DNA of 64,000 bases, from positions 21,560 through 85,559 of the IMG/VR virus record IMGVR_UViG_3300032116_000102; one strand, 5' to 3'. Made by a program: the position numbers and the translations under genes. Positions 30,668 through 39,590 of the stretch are shown here, in pieces (within the stretch, counting starts at the first letter, position 1; each line of letters begins with the position of its first letter). The notes beneath the pieces are model-generated. The model ran no database searches. It saw only the letters and a list, made by a program, of their open reading frames with translations, and had not been told where the DNA came from. The stretch is from a virus.

Positions 30668-33291
30668 CCAATACCAACCAGCAAGCCCTCAAGCCTGGCG
30701 AAATTAAGCTTGATTACATCCCGGTTGACTGGCCCTTGACTCCCTTGGGTCCAAATAAAGATCCGTATATTGCAGGCTGGCAAAACAAACCACTTAGCCC
30801 AAAAGAAATAGAAGATGAGATTCTGAGCGGACGTTGCAAGGCAATTGGTCTGCTCGGTGGTCCCGTCTACAACCATCCCTACGGTTTTGTCTGGGTTGAT
30901 GTTGACGGCCCTACCGTCTATCAACTCATCGAAGATCTCTCGGAACTTCCGTTTGAGCAGGCACTCCCCCCAACACTGACAATCCTCAGTGGAAAAGAGG
31001 GGCGTGAGCGTAAATTATACAAATTGTCACGAGATCAACACAAACAATTCGTACGAAATAAGTACACCTGGCACTCGGAGGGGCCAAAAGAAAAACTTGA
31101 GATCCTCTGGAAGCGGCACCAGGGTGTTCTCATGGGTCTGCACCCTGAAACCGAAGGGTATTTCACCGCTCCAGATCAAGGGTTTGAGTGGATCCAGCAG
31201 TTGCCTGAGTTTCCGGACTGGCTACTGAATGCCATCGTCCAGAAAAATGTCAAGCAGGGTGTTCCCGCCAAGGAAACGACACGCATCATCGGTCCTTCCT
31301 TTGCCATTAATGCTGAGATTTCCCTTGAGCGGGACATGCAGCTGGCCTTGGAAGCAATGTGGGGCATGCCACCAGAAGCAACTGATGATTACGACATCTG
31401 GATCACGGTTGGTCAGTCGCTTCATTCATTGGATGAATCACTGCTCGATCACTGGGATGAATGGTCCCGGCAATCGGATAAATATCAGGATGGTGAATGC
31501 CAACGGCGTTGGCTTTCCTTCTCAAAAGGTGGCGGTCGGGGTGTTGGATCTTTGGTGCACGTCGCCAAGGAGAACGGATGGAAGCCGTCTGAAAATCACA
31601 AGGCAATGAATGTGGACGATTCAATGCTTGATCATGTGTCCAAACTGTTAAACGAATTAGAAAAAGATTTGGGTATGACAAATACTGCAACCGTTCCCGA
31701 AGTAGACAGTGCACCCGTTAATCGGTGGGCTGCAACAAGTGCATACAAAGAAAAAGAAGGGAAAAAACAAAAGACTCGCAATCCATCGTCTGATGTCATT
31801 GCTGGAATCCTGCTTCAGGATTACAAAGGGAACCTGCGCTACAGCCAAGCTCATGACGCATTCTTCATGTATGAGTACCAGCGGAAGGGTCTTTGGTCTC
31901 AGCTGTCTGACTATGAGGTGAAGGGTGACATCAAAGGTCGGTTGGATGCCATCAAAGAAGGTCTTCTGCACAGCGGCTACTCCATGAATCTGATCTCTGA
32001 TTTGATGGAGCAATTGAGGATTTCAACTATTTTTGATGATTGGTATGAAAGCAATGATTATCTGCTCTTTACCAACGGAATCCTGAAAGTTGATACGCGA
32101 GAGTTGCTTCCTTTTGACAGGGAAATGCACATCACGCAACAGCTGCCTTACGAATACGATCCCTACGCCACATGTGAACCCATCATTAAATGGCTCAAGA
32201 GTACACAACATGACAGCTGGGGTCGGGTCCAGGTGCTGCGGGCTTGGTTGCGGGCAGTGCTGTTAAGTCACTCCGACATTCAAAAGTTTGTTGAGATTGT
32301 TGGTCCAGGTAAATCAGGGAAGTCCACCTACAGCAACCTTGCTCACGCACTGGTCGGTGATGACAACGCAATGATCTCCTCGCTAGAGCACCTGGAAAAG
32401 AACAGATTTGAAACATCAAACCTCTATAAGAAAAAGCTTCTGCTCTTTAATGATGTGGAGCGTTATGGCGGCTCGGTTTCAGTCCTTAAAGCGATCACCG
32501 GTCGTGACCTGATTCGTAATGAGCGTAAGTTCCAGGCCGGCAGCCAGAAACCATTCAAGTTCAATGGTCTGGTCATGATCACCGCCAACGAACCAATCCA
32601 AACAACTGACCCAACATCTGGTTTAGCGCGTCGTCGCCTCACCATTCCTTTTGACAAACCATTCACTGGTAGTTCTGCTGAGCAGCGCACGTTGATTGAT
32701 ATGGATGATCGTGGTCATCCCTTCGGTGAATTTGCTGCTTTGCTGCCAGGTCTTGTCAACTGGGTCTTGGATATGACTGAGGCAGAGATGCGGGAATACT
32801 TGATGGAGACCAATGACAAAGTTGACTTCTTCGCCAAGCATCACCGTGAACAGATCCTTAAATCCAACCAGATCCTTGATTGGATGCAGCATTGTGTTGT
32901 GTTTGATCCAGGTATTGCCACTCCTGTGGGCCTTGCAAAACACGCGCCAGGTGGTGTCTCCAACCTGTACATCAACTGGGACAAGTGGTTGTATGCCAGC
33001 TACTGCGAATTCTCACGTGGTTCAAACAGCAACATCCTTGGTCGCAGCCGGTTTGAATCCCTCTTGATGGACGTATGTGTGCATCAGCTCAAGCTGAATG
33101 TCTATCAATTTAAGAACAGTCGTGGCATGCGGGTTGTCAACATCGCATTGCGAGCATCCGGCCCTAAGTACGAGCAATATCCTTCCCTTGTGGAAGTGGG
33201 TCTGAACAAGGAAGAGTGGCGTGCGTTCTATGGGGACATCATTGACAAAGCATCTAATGCGACAATGGAAGAGGCTGCTGAAGAACTGTGA
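30664..33291 (+). CDS. Primase-helicase (prim-pol plus D5/SF3 helicase)
   Basis: 875 residues. N-terminal bifunctional primase-polymerase part with the acidic WVDVDG at about 79-84 and a basic linker. A central region resembling PriCT (DYDIWITVGQSLHSL). C-terminal D5-type helicase: Walker A GPGKSGKST, Walker B-like LLLFNDVE, sensor VMITANEP and arginine-finger-like RRRLTIPFD. Would start and unwind DNA at the phage replication fork. Its stop overlaps speD by 4 nt. Confidence 0.9.
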   Translation: MTNTNQQALKPGEIKLDYIPVDWPLTPLGPNKDPYIAGWQNKPLSPKEIEDEILSGRCKAIGLLGGPVYNHPYGFVWVDVDGPTVYQLIEDLSELPFEQALPPTLTILSGKEGRERKLYKLSRDQHKQFVRNKYTWHSEGPKEKLEILWKRHQGVLMGLHPETEGYFTAPDQGFEWIQQLPEFPDWLLNAIVQKNVKQGVPAKETTRIIGPSFAINAEISLERDMQLALEAMWGMPPEATDDYDIWITVGQSLHSLDESLLDHWDEWSRQSDKYQDGECQRRWLSFSKGGGRGVGSLVHVAKENGWKPSENHKAMNVDDSMLDHVSKLLNELEKDLGMTNTATVPEVDSAPVNRWAATSAYKEKEGKKQKTRNPSSDVIAGILLQDYKGNLRYSQAHDAFFMYEYQRKGLWSQLSDYEVKGDIKGRLDAIKEGLLHSGYSMNLISDLMEQLRISTIFDDWYESNDYLLFTNGILKVDTRELLPFDREMHITQQLPYEYDPYATCEPIIKWLKSTQHDSWGRVQVLRAWLRAVLLSHSDIQKFVEIVGPGKSGKSTYSNLAHALVGDDNAMISSLEHLEKNRFETSNLYKKKLLLFNDVERYGGSVSVLKAITGRDLIRNERKFQAGSQKPFKFNGLVMITANEPIQTTDPTSGLARRRLTIPFDKPFTGSSAEQRTLIDMDDRGHPFGEFAALLPGLVNWVLDMTEAEMREYLMETNDKVDFFAKHHREQILKSNQILDWMQHCVVFDPGIATPVGLAKHAPGGVSNLYINWDKWLYASYCEFSRGSNSNILGRSRFESLLMDVCVHQLKLNVYQFKNSRGMRVVNIALRASGPKYEQYPSLVEVGLNKEEWRAFYGDIIDKASNATMEEAAEEL

Positions 33292-33638
33292 GCAATGGGC
33301 GTCACCTGATCCTCGATCTCTACGATTGCGATAAGGATCTACTGGATAATTACGAAGAGCTAGAGCGGTTGCTCCAGGTGGCGCTCAACATGGCGGGTGC
33401 AAAGATTCTGCGGGTCTTTGGTGAGAAGTTTCAGCCGCAAGGCGTGACACTCTTGGCATTACTGGCGGAATCACATGCATCCATCCACACATGGCCCTGT
33501 GAAGGTTATTGTGCCATTGACCTTTATACCTGTGGTGATACAACCCATACCCATCGGGCTGCCGAATTCTTGAAGACGAAACTAAAAGCGAAGCAATCAG
33601 AGGAAAAAGAACTAGTGCGGTCTATAACTCCTCAATAA
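33288..33638 (+). CDS. speD: S-adenosylmethionine decarboxylase proenzyme
   Basis: 116 residues, GTG start overlapping the primase-helicase stop. LLAESHASIHTWPCEGY matches the self-cleavage block: cleavage between Glu and Ser gives the pyruvoyl group. The DLYTCGDT block contains the conserved Cys. Makes decarboxylated AdoMet, the aminopropyl donor for spermidine. Known as an auxiliary gene in some cyanophages. Confidence 0.93.
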   Translation: MSNGRHLILDLYDCDKDLLDNYEELERLLQVALNMAGAKILRVFGEKFQPQGVTLLALLAESHASIHTWPCEGYCAIDLYTCGDTTHTHRAAEFLKTKLKAKQSEEKELVRSITPQ

Positions 33639-33671
33639 TTCGTATACTGTTTTCAGTCAATAAACAATTAA

Positions 33672-34943
33672 ATGACTGAAAATAAACCCAAGCTCCTATG
33701 GGTGGGTGACATTGTTGCCACCACTGGTTTTGCGCGTGTCACTGAAAACGTACTGAGCCGCTTGAAGGATCGGTATGAAATTCATGTATTGGGTTGCAAC
33801 TGGCACGGTGATTACACTCCGCTGCAGCAGGAGTACTTCATGTATCCAGCTGCAAACATGTACCAGAACCAACCGTTTGGTGAGGCACGGATTCGTGAAA
33901 TCACTGAACGAGTGCGGCCTGATGTGATCTTCACGATCAATGACTGCTGGATCATCAACAATCAGTGGAATCAAATTAAAGACCTAAAAGAAGATATTGG
34001 CTTTAAGTTTGTCGGCTACTACCCCATGGACTCCTATGGCTGGTATGGGTGTCTGACGGAGACCATGCATGAATGGGACGCAGCTGTTTGCTACACCAAA
34101 TTCGGTGCAGAAGAAACGTTGAGTTCTGGAGTGGACCGCCCCATCTGGGTCATTCCCCATGGCGTTACCGCTGGTCAGTTCTATCCCAAGGACAAGGCTG
34201 AGTGCCGGAAGGAACTGAACCTGGACCCCGATGATTTCATTGTGTTCAATGGGAACAGGAATCAATTCCGCAAACGCATCGATTTAACAATTTCCGCGTT
34301 TGCCAAATTTGCAGTTGATAAGCCTGACGCAAAGCTCTACCTGCATATGGGTCAAAAGGACCAGGGATGGGACATCATGCCTCTCTTCCACCGGGAGATG
34401 ACCCGTCAAGGGTTGGATCCCAATGGCCGCATCATCATGACGACGCCCACTCCGCACGGCCCATCGGTGCCAGTGGAACTGCTCAATACCATCTATAACG
34501 TTGCTGACGTTGGTATCAATACCTGCAAAGGTGAGGGCTGGGGTCTGGTCAACTTCGAGCATGCAGCCTGCCGCGTTGCTCAGGTGGTACCCGATCACAC
34601 CTCCTGTAAAGAAATCTTTGATGGCTGCGGTCCCCTCATTCGCAACATCCATGCCGATGTGGATACGAACTTCGGTCGGATCATGCCGTGTCCCGACGAC
34701 AACCATCTGGCCAGCATCCTGACAGATCTTTACGAAAACCGGGACAAGCTCGATGACGTGGCACAGAAGTGCTACGACCGCGTCACTGATTCTTGCTTCA
34801 ACTGGGACACCGTCGCATCTGACTTCAACGATGTGTTCCAAGAGGTGCTAACCCAGAAGGAGGAACCGCAGATCAAGACGAGCAAGCGGAAGAAGCCGCG
34901 CAAAGAAGCTGAGAATAAGGAGTTGGCTGAGGTGACTGCATGA
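33672..34943 (+). CDS. GT4-type glycosyltransferase
   Basis: 423 residues with a GT-B fold: N-terminal WVGDIVATTGFARVTENVLS, central RNQFRKRIDLTISAF (sugar-nucleotide-binding turn) and C-terminal GEGWGLVNFEHAAC (the E-rich motif of family GT4). The last 30 residues are a Lys/Glu-rich tail. Would transfer a sugar such as mannose or a deoxy derivative. Overlaps the next gene by 4 nt. Confidence 0.9.
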   Translation: MTENKPKLLWVGDIVATTGFARVTENVLSRLKDRYEIHVLGCNWHGDYTPLQQEYFMYPAANMYQNQPFGEARIREITERVRPDVIFTINDCWIINNQWNQIKDLKEDIGFKFVGYYPMDSYGWYGCLTETMHEWDAAVCYTKFGAEETLSSGVDRPIWVIPHGVTAGQFYPKDKAECRKELNLDPDDFIVFNGNRNQFRKRIDLTISAFAKFAVDKPDAKLYLHMGQKDQGWDIMPLFHREMTRQGLDPNGRIIMTTPTPHGPSVPVELLNTIYNVADVGINTCKGEGWGLVNFEHAACRVAQVVPDHTSCKEIFDGCGPLIRNIHADVDTNFGRIMPCPDDNHLASILTDLYENRDKLDDVAQKCYDRVTDSCFNWDTVASDFNDVFQEVLTQKEEPQIKTSKRKKPRKEAENKELAEVTA

Positions 34944-35281
34944 CCTATGCGGAAGAGCGGCCTTGGGGGACGTTTGAAACGATCTCTTCGGGGCCGACGT
35001 ACAAAGTCAAACGAATCTCAGTTAAGCCTCAATCGAGACTGAGTCTTCAGAGGCACGAACATCGCTCGGAACACTGGGTGGTGGTAACAGGTACGGGTGT
35101 GATCACCGTGGAGGACGCGGAAATCCTCGCTTCCCCTGGTACGACTGCCTTTATCCCCGTTGGTGCCGTCCATCGTCTAGAGGCTGGGGACATAGAACTC
35201 GTGCTGATTGAGGTCCAGAGGGGTACCAAGCTGTACGAGGAGGACATCACCCGCCTTAGTGACGACTACGGCCGCAAATAG
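34940..35281 (+). CDS. Phosphomannose-isomerase-type cupin (ManC C-terminal domain)
   Basis: 113 residues. Type II phosphomannose isomerase cupin: RPWGTFE, LSLQRHEHRSEHW (metal-binding His set), IPVGAVHRLE and YEEDITRLSDDYGR. In bacteria this is usually fused to GDP-mannose pyrophosphorylase; here it stands alone. It supplies mannose-6-phosphate towards GDP-mannose, the substrate of gmd. Confidence 0.93.
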   Translation: MTYAEERPWGTFETISSGPTYKVKRISVKPQSRLSLQRHEHRSEHWVVVTGTGVITVEDAEILASPGTTAFIPVGAVHRLEAGDIELVLIEVQRGTKLYEEDITRLSDDYGRK

Positions 35282-35313
35282 GGGCTAAGGTGCCCCAGGA
35301 GACGATCCGGGTA

Positions 35314-35342
35314 GGGAGCTGTTGGACGCGGCTCCCTTTTTT
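35314..35342 (+). terminator. Rho-independent terminator
   Basis: Stem GGGAGC/GCTCCC with a T run (TTTTTT), 33 nt after the cupin stop. Ends the primase-helicase/speD/sugar operon. Confidence 0.8.
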
Positions 35343-35588
35343 ATGCATTGGACACCCCTTTTTTTACGCATTGAATCTCATGTTGAGACTAGTGTGAGGT
35401 GCATGAGAACAGAGAATAGGACCCCGCCTACTCCCCCCCTAAGGCAAATGACACTATGGCAAACGGTGTAATGTTCAAAAGTTCGGAAAGAAAGCAAAGA
35501 GAAATAAAACACGTACACTTTGGTCAAGCGGCGTCATTTAACTGTATATAAAGAGTAAATTCCCCCATTCTTAGTTTTCTCTGCACAC
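35343..35588. other. Intergenic region without a clear gene
   Basis: A small frame from ATG 35456 (31 residues) exists but has no gene-like signal. AT- and C-rich tracts alternate. A promoter lies at its right end. Confidence 0.4.
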
Positions 35589-35617
35589 TTGACCTCCCTT
35601 GGCACTCCCATTACTAT
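35589..35617 (+). promoter_or_regulatory. Sigma70-type promoter
   Basis: TTGACC, 17 nt, TACTAT, 24 nt before the ATG at 35642. Drives the HNH-like gene and probably those downstream. Confidence 0.65.
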
Positions 35618-35641
35618 GTTTTTCAACCCCAACGCATCCAA

Positions 35642-35998
35642 ATGTCCCGCAACCACAAGGAAATGCCGCCCCTCTGGCGTGTCCAAGAGTTGCTCCGACT
35701 TTCGGATCAGTACCCCAGTGGCTTGGAGTGGCGCATCAAGAAGGCATGTAACCCCGCTGGGAGCCAGGCAGGCCGCCTCAACAAGGTCAGCGGCTATTAC
35801 ATGGTCTGTATTGATAACGTCGTCTACCTTGCGCACCGGGTGGTGTACTACTTACGTACTGGCACCGACCCAATCAACATGGACGTACTGCACGAAGAAT
35901 CCAATAAGTCCAAAGACAACCGAAAGTCCCTGGTCACCACCAACAAATACTCAAAAAAGAAACAACCTCACCCTGAGACTCAATTGATACAGCTGTAA
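35642..35998 (+). CDS. HNH-family protein with altered active site
   Basis: 118 residues. Layout of the AP2/NUMOD-like phage HNH family: SGLEWRIKK, a GYYMVCIDNVVYLAHRVVYY block, then DVLHEESNKSKDNRKSL. In active members the block after the tyrosines is VDHIDgn; here it is VLHEE, so the first His is replaced. Possibly inactive or reused as a DNA-binding protein. Confidence 0.65.
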   Translation: MSRNHKEMPPLWRVQELLRLSDQYPSGLEWRIKKACNPAGSQAGRLNKVSGYYMVCIDNVVYLAHRVVYYLRTGTDPINMDVLHEESNKSKDNRKSLVTTNKYSKKKQPHPETQLIQL

Positions 35999-36003
35999 CT
36001 GCT

Positions 36004-36666
36004 ATGGCAAACCTCCATCGGTCCGAACGGAAGCTGTTTGAATCCGTTGCTTTCCGCTTCGTACCTGATATTGATAGTCTCAATGATGACGCACTTGAGA
36101 CGCACGGGTACTACCGAGGTTTCGTGTGTCCTCACAACCATGTGATCAGGGATATTGCTGAAAACTGGTGTTATCACTGCGTTCACAAGATCCAATCCAA
36201 CATCTGTGGCTTTGATATCAACTACCTCCATGTTGAATACAAGGCCAAATATCAGAAATTGTGGCAAAAAATCACGGTTGGCGGTCCAGATGACTGCTGG
36301 CCTATCGATGCACCTGGCCCCTACACACCCAAGCGTGTATGCATGCCCTCCTATCGCTCTGCCTACAGTCACCAAAAGTCTGAAAACCTAAGCTTCCATA
36401 AGGCGATCTACAACTGTGCCTGGGGGGATGTGGGGGGAATGGTGGTGACACGTCTGTGTGGGAATCCAAGATGTGGCAATCCTCTCCACATGGTCTCCAG
36501 TTGGAATAAACTCTTCCCGCCATCGGTCGTCCATCCCTTTGAGCTTGAGTTTCAAGCAGAAAAACTCATGGCATACGGCCATAACAAAGAACAACCTTTA
36601 GTCTTTAACCAGTCCTTTCGTAACACCATTACTTTCCCAGAGGGTATAGAAATACCAGACGAGTAG
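36004..36666 (+). CDS. His-Cys-box-like endonuclease family protein
   Basis: 220 residues. Cysteines and histidines cluster in WCYHCVHKI and RLCGNPRCGNPLHM. The latter (CxxxxCxNPxHM) is typical of the zinc-binding loop of His-Cys-box homing endonucleases. Six nt after the previous HNH-like gene. Nuclease activity is inferred. Confidence 0.7.
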   Translation: MANLHRSERKLFESVAFRFVPDIDSLNDDALETHGYYRGFVCPHNHVIRDIAENWCYHCVHKIQSNICGFDINYLHVEYKAKYQKLWQKITVGGPDDCWPIDAPGPYTPKRVCMPSYRSAYSHQKSENLSFHKAIYNCAWGDVGGMVVTRLCGNPRCGNPLHMVSSWNKLFPPSVVHPFELEFQAEKLMAYGHNKEQPLVFNQSFRNTITFPEGIEIPDE

Positions 36667-36694
36667 AATACATACAAAGGTTTACAAAATATAA

Positions 36695-37435
36695 ATGGCA
36701 CGTAATCAGGATGTTCAACGTCAAAGGACGCAGGACAATCCTTTAAGTATGGGTCAGTTCTCCCAACTTTCCCTGCGCAATTTAAAAGGAAGTCTTGGGC
36801 CTAAAAGCCAGGTTGTTGGTCGTAGGGATACAAACCAAAATTCCAATGGTGGTTATGGTGGCGGTGCGTACAATCACTGGTTTAGCTTTACGATCACATC
36901 AAAGGCTTGGATTATTGTTGCCAAGGGTGGTCCAAGGCCTAAGTACATCAACACATCAGTGTACGACCTGAACCTAACACCCATTGAAGGCAGGGGAATT
37001 TTTCAGGACGATAGTATTACGGTCGATATTAACGGCGAGGTTTACAACCCGTATGTCGGCCATGTCATGAACGCTCAATCAGATCTGTACAACCTGTTCA
37101 ATCCCAATCGTTTAGACAAGGGAGATGAACGGTACTATCCTTTGAACTCTGGGACGTATCTTTTGTGCGTCTCAACGACACGCAATGAACCACTTGATTA
37201 TGAGGTGGGGGTTGTCATTGAGTTTCCATCCGGTGACTTTGAGTTGCTACTGGAGGATTTTGCTTATATTCTGCTTGAGAACAATGATTTTATTGAGAAC
37301 GACCATACAGAATTCTACGAAGGCCAAGATGCCCACGACCACTCCTTAAGTGAATGGGAAGAAGCATGGCAACGTGAGCACCAGGCCGATGATCGGTTTC
37401 CAGCGTTTCTTGTACCCCTTGCCACTGTACCGTGA
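36695..37435 (+). CDS. Putative tail or virion protein
   Basis: 246 residues, Gly/Asn/Tyr-rich and beta-rich (YGGGAYNHWFSF, YVGHVMN). The leader has TAGAATACATAC, a -10-like element. No recognised family; Asn-rich loops and an acidic C-terminus suggest a secreted or virion protein. Confidence 0.55.
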   Translation: MARNQDVQRQRTQDNPLSMGQFSQLSLRNLKGSLGPKSQVVGRRDTNQNSNGGYGGGAYNHWFSFTITSKAWIIVAKGGPRPKYINTSVYDLNLTPIEGRGIFQDDSITVDINGEVYNPYVGHVMNAQSDLYNLFNPNRLDKGDERYYPLNSGTYLLCVSTTRNEPLDYEVGVVIEFPSGDFELLLEDFAYILLENNDFIENDHTEFYEGQDAHDHSLSEWEEAWQREHQADDRFPAFLVPLATVP

Positions 37436-37569
37436 TCAAGTTCTACAACTGGTTTATCTGTAAGTTGTCCAGGCGTTTTCACCTTGGCACGCCAAGTCCA
37501 GCAAAAGCATTTGAGACATATTGCGATCGCAACCCTTGGGAACGTGCCTGCCGCATTTATGAAGATTAA
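37432..37569 (+). CDS. Small Cys-containing protein
   Basis: 45 residues, GTG start overlapping the previous stop (GTGA). Ends with YCDRNPWERACRIYED, a C-x(n)-C motif in an NPW context that I recall from small cyanobacterial and cyanophage proteins. Too short for length-based calling. Function unknown. Confidence 0.65.
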   Translation: MIKFYNWFICKLSRRFHLGTPSPAKAFETYCDRNPWERACRIYED

Positions 37570-37621
37570 ATAAAATCTTTAGTACGCAGTCATAGAATAT
37601 AAACAGATCCGGAGATCAACC

Positions 37622-37786
37622 ATGCATGATTTTAATCGTTATCTAGAAGTAGCACTGGCTATTCATGCCGCATGTTCTGCTATTTGTGCTCTCACCCCAA
37701 CCCCCAAAGATGATGCTGCAGTTCGTAAGCTGTATCGTCTCATTGAAATCTGTGGCCTTGTGATTGGCCGCGCCAAGCAGCGTTAA
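37622..37786 (+). CDS. Small helical protein
   Basis: 54 residues; GGAG upstream of the ATG and a TAGAATATAAAC element further up. Ala/Cys-rich helix, then TPTPKDDAAVRKLYRLIE. Overlaps the convergent gene by 4 nt. Confidence 0.6.
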   Translation: MHDFNRYLEVALAIHAACSAICALTPTPKDDAAVRKLYRLIEICGLVIGRAKQR

Positions 37787-37944
37787 TCAGGTAACGCCTG
37801 AAACCAGAAACAAACACCATTGTTTCGTTCAACCCAATCCCTTGTTGCGTACGCTTGCTCTTTGGGCAGTGTTACGCATTTTTTTTCAGTGCCAACTTCA
37901 TAACATACGTTGACGCGTATGTATGGCTCCTTGTATTTCTTCAT
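37783..37944 (-). CDS. Small basic protein after the endolysin
   Basis: 53 residues starting immediately on the endolysin stop (TAAATG), so translationally coupled to it. Beta-rich with Cys; not recognised. A lysis accessory role is possible only by position. Confidence 0.6.
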   Translation of the reverse strand: MKKYKEPYIRVNVCYEVGTEKKCVTLPKEQAYATRDWVERNNGVCFWFQALPD

Positions 37945-38967
37945 TTAATAATCCCATCTGACTCGAGGCTTTCCTTCTCTCATTCCCAAATGCAAGAACC
38001 CCTTTGGAGCGCCGTATCCAACTGAGTACGGCCAATTTTTATCGCACCAGGCTTGCACCTTATAGATATCGACTCCCTCAATGTAAAAATCTATCGCTCC
38101 TTTGGAGGGCGCATTGTAAGTGTGCTCGCTATTTTTTGCTCCTCCAACTTGTGTATTGATGGGTTCTGGACGTGATGCACTTGTAATGATTAACGGTTTA
38201 TTTCCAAATGCAGTTCTAACTTTCTCAAGAAATCGACAAAGCTCCAAGGCTGTATCGCATTGATACTGTTTACTGAAACGACGCGCCTCCTGGTTGAGTG
38301 TTAATTCTCCGTAAGTAATGTGAGGGGTGATCTTATATGTAAAAGGGCTCCAAGGATTAAACTTTGGTTTCTCAACTGGTTTAGGTGCTGGTTCAGCTGG
38401 TTTGTTTCCGGCAGTACCAAGCTGCCGATCCATGATCTGAATTAATTTTGTGCTGTATTCAGGATCGGTGGCGTATTTTTCCTTTACTAAAAACTGCGCA
38501 CACTCATTCCTTGTCTTTGCTCTATTAACACCTTGATATGTACTGAAGTCTTTATACCAACGATCTACAAGGTAGTAAATGCAGGTCTTGAGATCAGGAA
38601 AGTCAATGAACCCAGCTTTGATTGTGACCCATTGACCGTTAAGGAATTCCTGCGTATTGACGCTTGTGCCAGATCCTTTTAAACCAAATGCGTTCCAGGT
38701 ACCTGAGAAATGCTGACCCCAGCCTGATTCAAGTGCCCATTGTGCTGCAACAACTTCAGGGAATTTGGCTCCTGCTTCTTTTGCTGCTGCTTGAACACCG
38801 GCCCAATTATTTTCAATTTTAGGTTGCGGTTTAAGAGAAGCTCGGTATTTAGTAGCAAAAGACTCCAAAACCTCAGAAGAAATCTGAGACTGGAGCCAGT
38901 TCCAAGCATCAATCTGATGGTTTTCTTTTTTAAAAAATTCAGCAGCGTCTGTTAGTTTAATTGACAT
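37945..38967 (-). CDS. Bifunctional endolysin: glucosaminidase plus M15 peptidase
   Basis: 340 residues. N-terminal glucosaminidase (GH73/FlgJ-like) with catalytic Glu in QWALESGWG and WNAFGLKG. A Pro/Lys linker (PAEPAPKPVEKP) follows. The C-terminal D-Ala-D-Ala carboxypeptidase-type M15 domain has TSASRPEP, SEHTYNAPSKGAIDF (Zn His and Asp) and FLHLGMR. Would cut both glycan and peptide bonds of the cell wall. Confidence 0.92.
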   Translation of the reverse strand: MSIKLTDAAEFFKKENHQIDAWNWLQSQISSEVLESFATKYRASLKPQPKIENNWAGVQAAAKEAGAKFPEVVAAQWALESGWGQHFSGTWNAFGLKGSGTSVNTQEFLNGQWVTIKAGFIDFPDLKTCIYYLVDRWYKDFSTYQGVNRAKTRNECAQFLVKEKYATDPEYSTKLIQIMDRQLGTAGNKPAEPAPKPVEKPKFNPWSPFTYKITPHITYGELTLNQEARRFSKQYQCDTALELCRFLEKVRTAFGNKPLIITSASRPEPINTQVGGAKNSEHTYNAPSKGAIDFYIEGVDIYKVQAWCDKNWPYSVGYGAPKGFLHLGMREGKPRVRWDY

Positions 38968-39010
38968 ATCGCCCCAGGGTCTTTTATTGACTCTAGGTCA
39001 ACTTAATAGA

Positions 39011-39205
39011 TTAAACAGAGGCACTACCTGCGTCTTCTTCTTGTGCTTGTTTCACTTCTGGGGGCTCTTCTGGATCAAACTCAAGTGTTTCAATAAGCTG
39101 ACCAATAAGATTGCCAGAAAAAACAATTAAATTTCGATCACTAGTAGAAGAAGCGGCACCAAAAGAATTGATGGCGCTAATCAACTCAGACTTTTTGCAA
39201 GCCAT
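39011..39205 (-). CDS. Small hypothetical protein
   Basis: 64 residues from the ATG at 39205 (MACKKSELI...). Helical with an acidic Pro/Glu-rich tail. Not recognised. Confidence 0.55.
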   Translation of the reverse strand: MACKKSELISAINSFGAASSTSDRNLIVFSGNLIGQLIETLEFDPEEPPEVKQAQEEDAGSASV

Positions 39206-39239
39206 AGGGAACAAATAACTTCAAAAAGTATAACAAAAA

Positions 39240-39563
39240 TTACCAAGGTACGCCAGCTTCGGAAGTAGGGTTGATTTTTTGTTGGATCTGTTGGTACAAA
39301 GATTCCTGAATAGAAGTCACTTGATCAACACCTAAAACTTCAAATACCCAATTCAGTACCTCTTCTTTGGTCAGTTCACTAAAAGGGACAAATGTTGACG
39401 GATCAGGATCACCAAATCCCACGGAGCCATAAGCACTAGCAGACTCACCATCTTCTTCCAAAGATACGGTCCAATGTGCAGTATAGACAGCACCATCGGG
39501 ACAGGTGTCACCATCGGGAAGATGGCGCTCAAGTTGAGCAATATCCCAAGTTGCGTTAGCCAT
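39240..39563 (-). CDS. DUF7936-like protein
   Basis: 107 residues: ATWDIAQLERHLPDGDTC, AVYTAHWTVSLE, AYGSVGFGD, ending in a helix. A recurring tail-region family of unknown function in phages (tentative call from memory). Confidence 0.6.
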   Translation of the reverse strand: MANATWDIAQLERHLPDGDTCPDGAVYTAHWTVSLEEDGESASAYGSVGFGDPDPSTFVPFSELTKEEVLNWVFEVLGVDQVTSIQESLYQQIQQKINPTSEAGVPW

Positions 39564-39590
39564 AACAAATGTTTTTTCTTATTCTAACAA

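Noticed and set aside
34284-34841. 185-residue minus-strand frame
   Set aside because: Antisense to the GT4 glycosyltransferase.
36695-37435. Photosystem or other photosynthesis gene
   Set aside because: No psbA, psbD or hli motif in any frame of the window; this gene is Gly/Asn-rich without known motifs.
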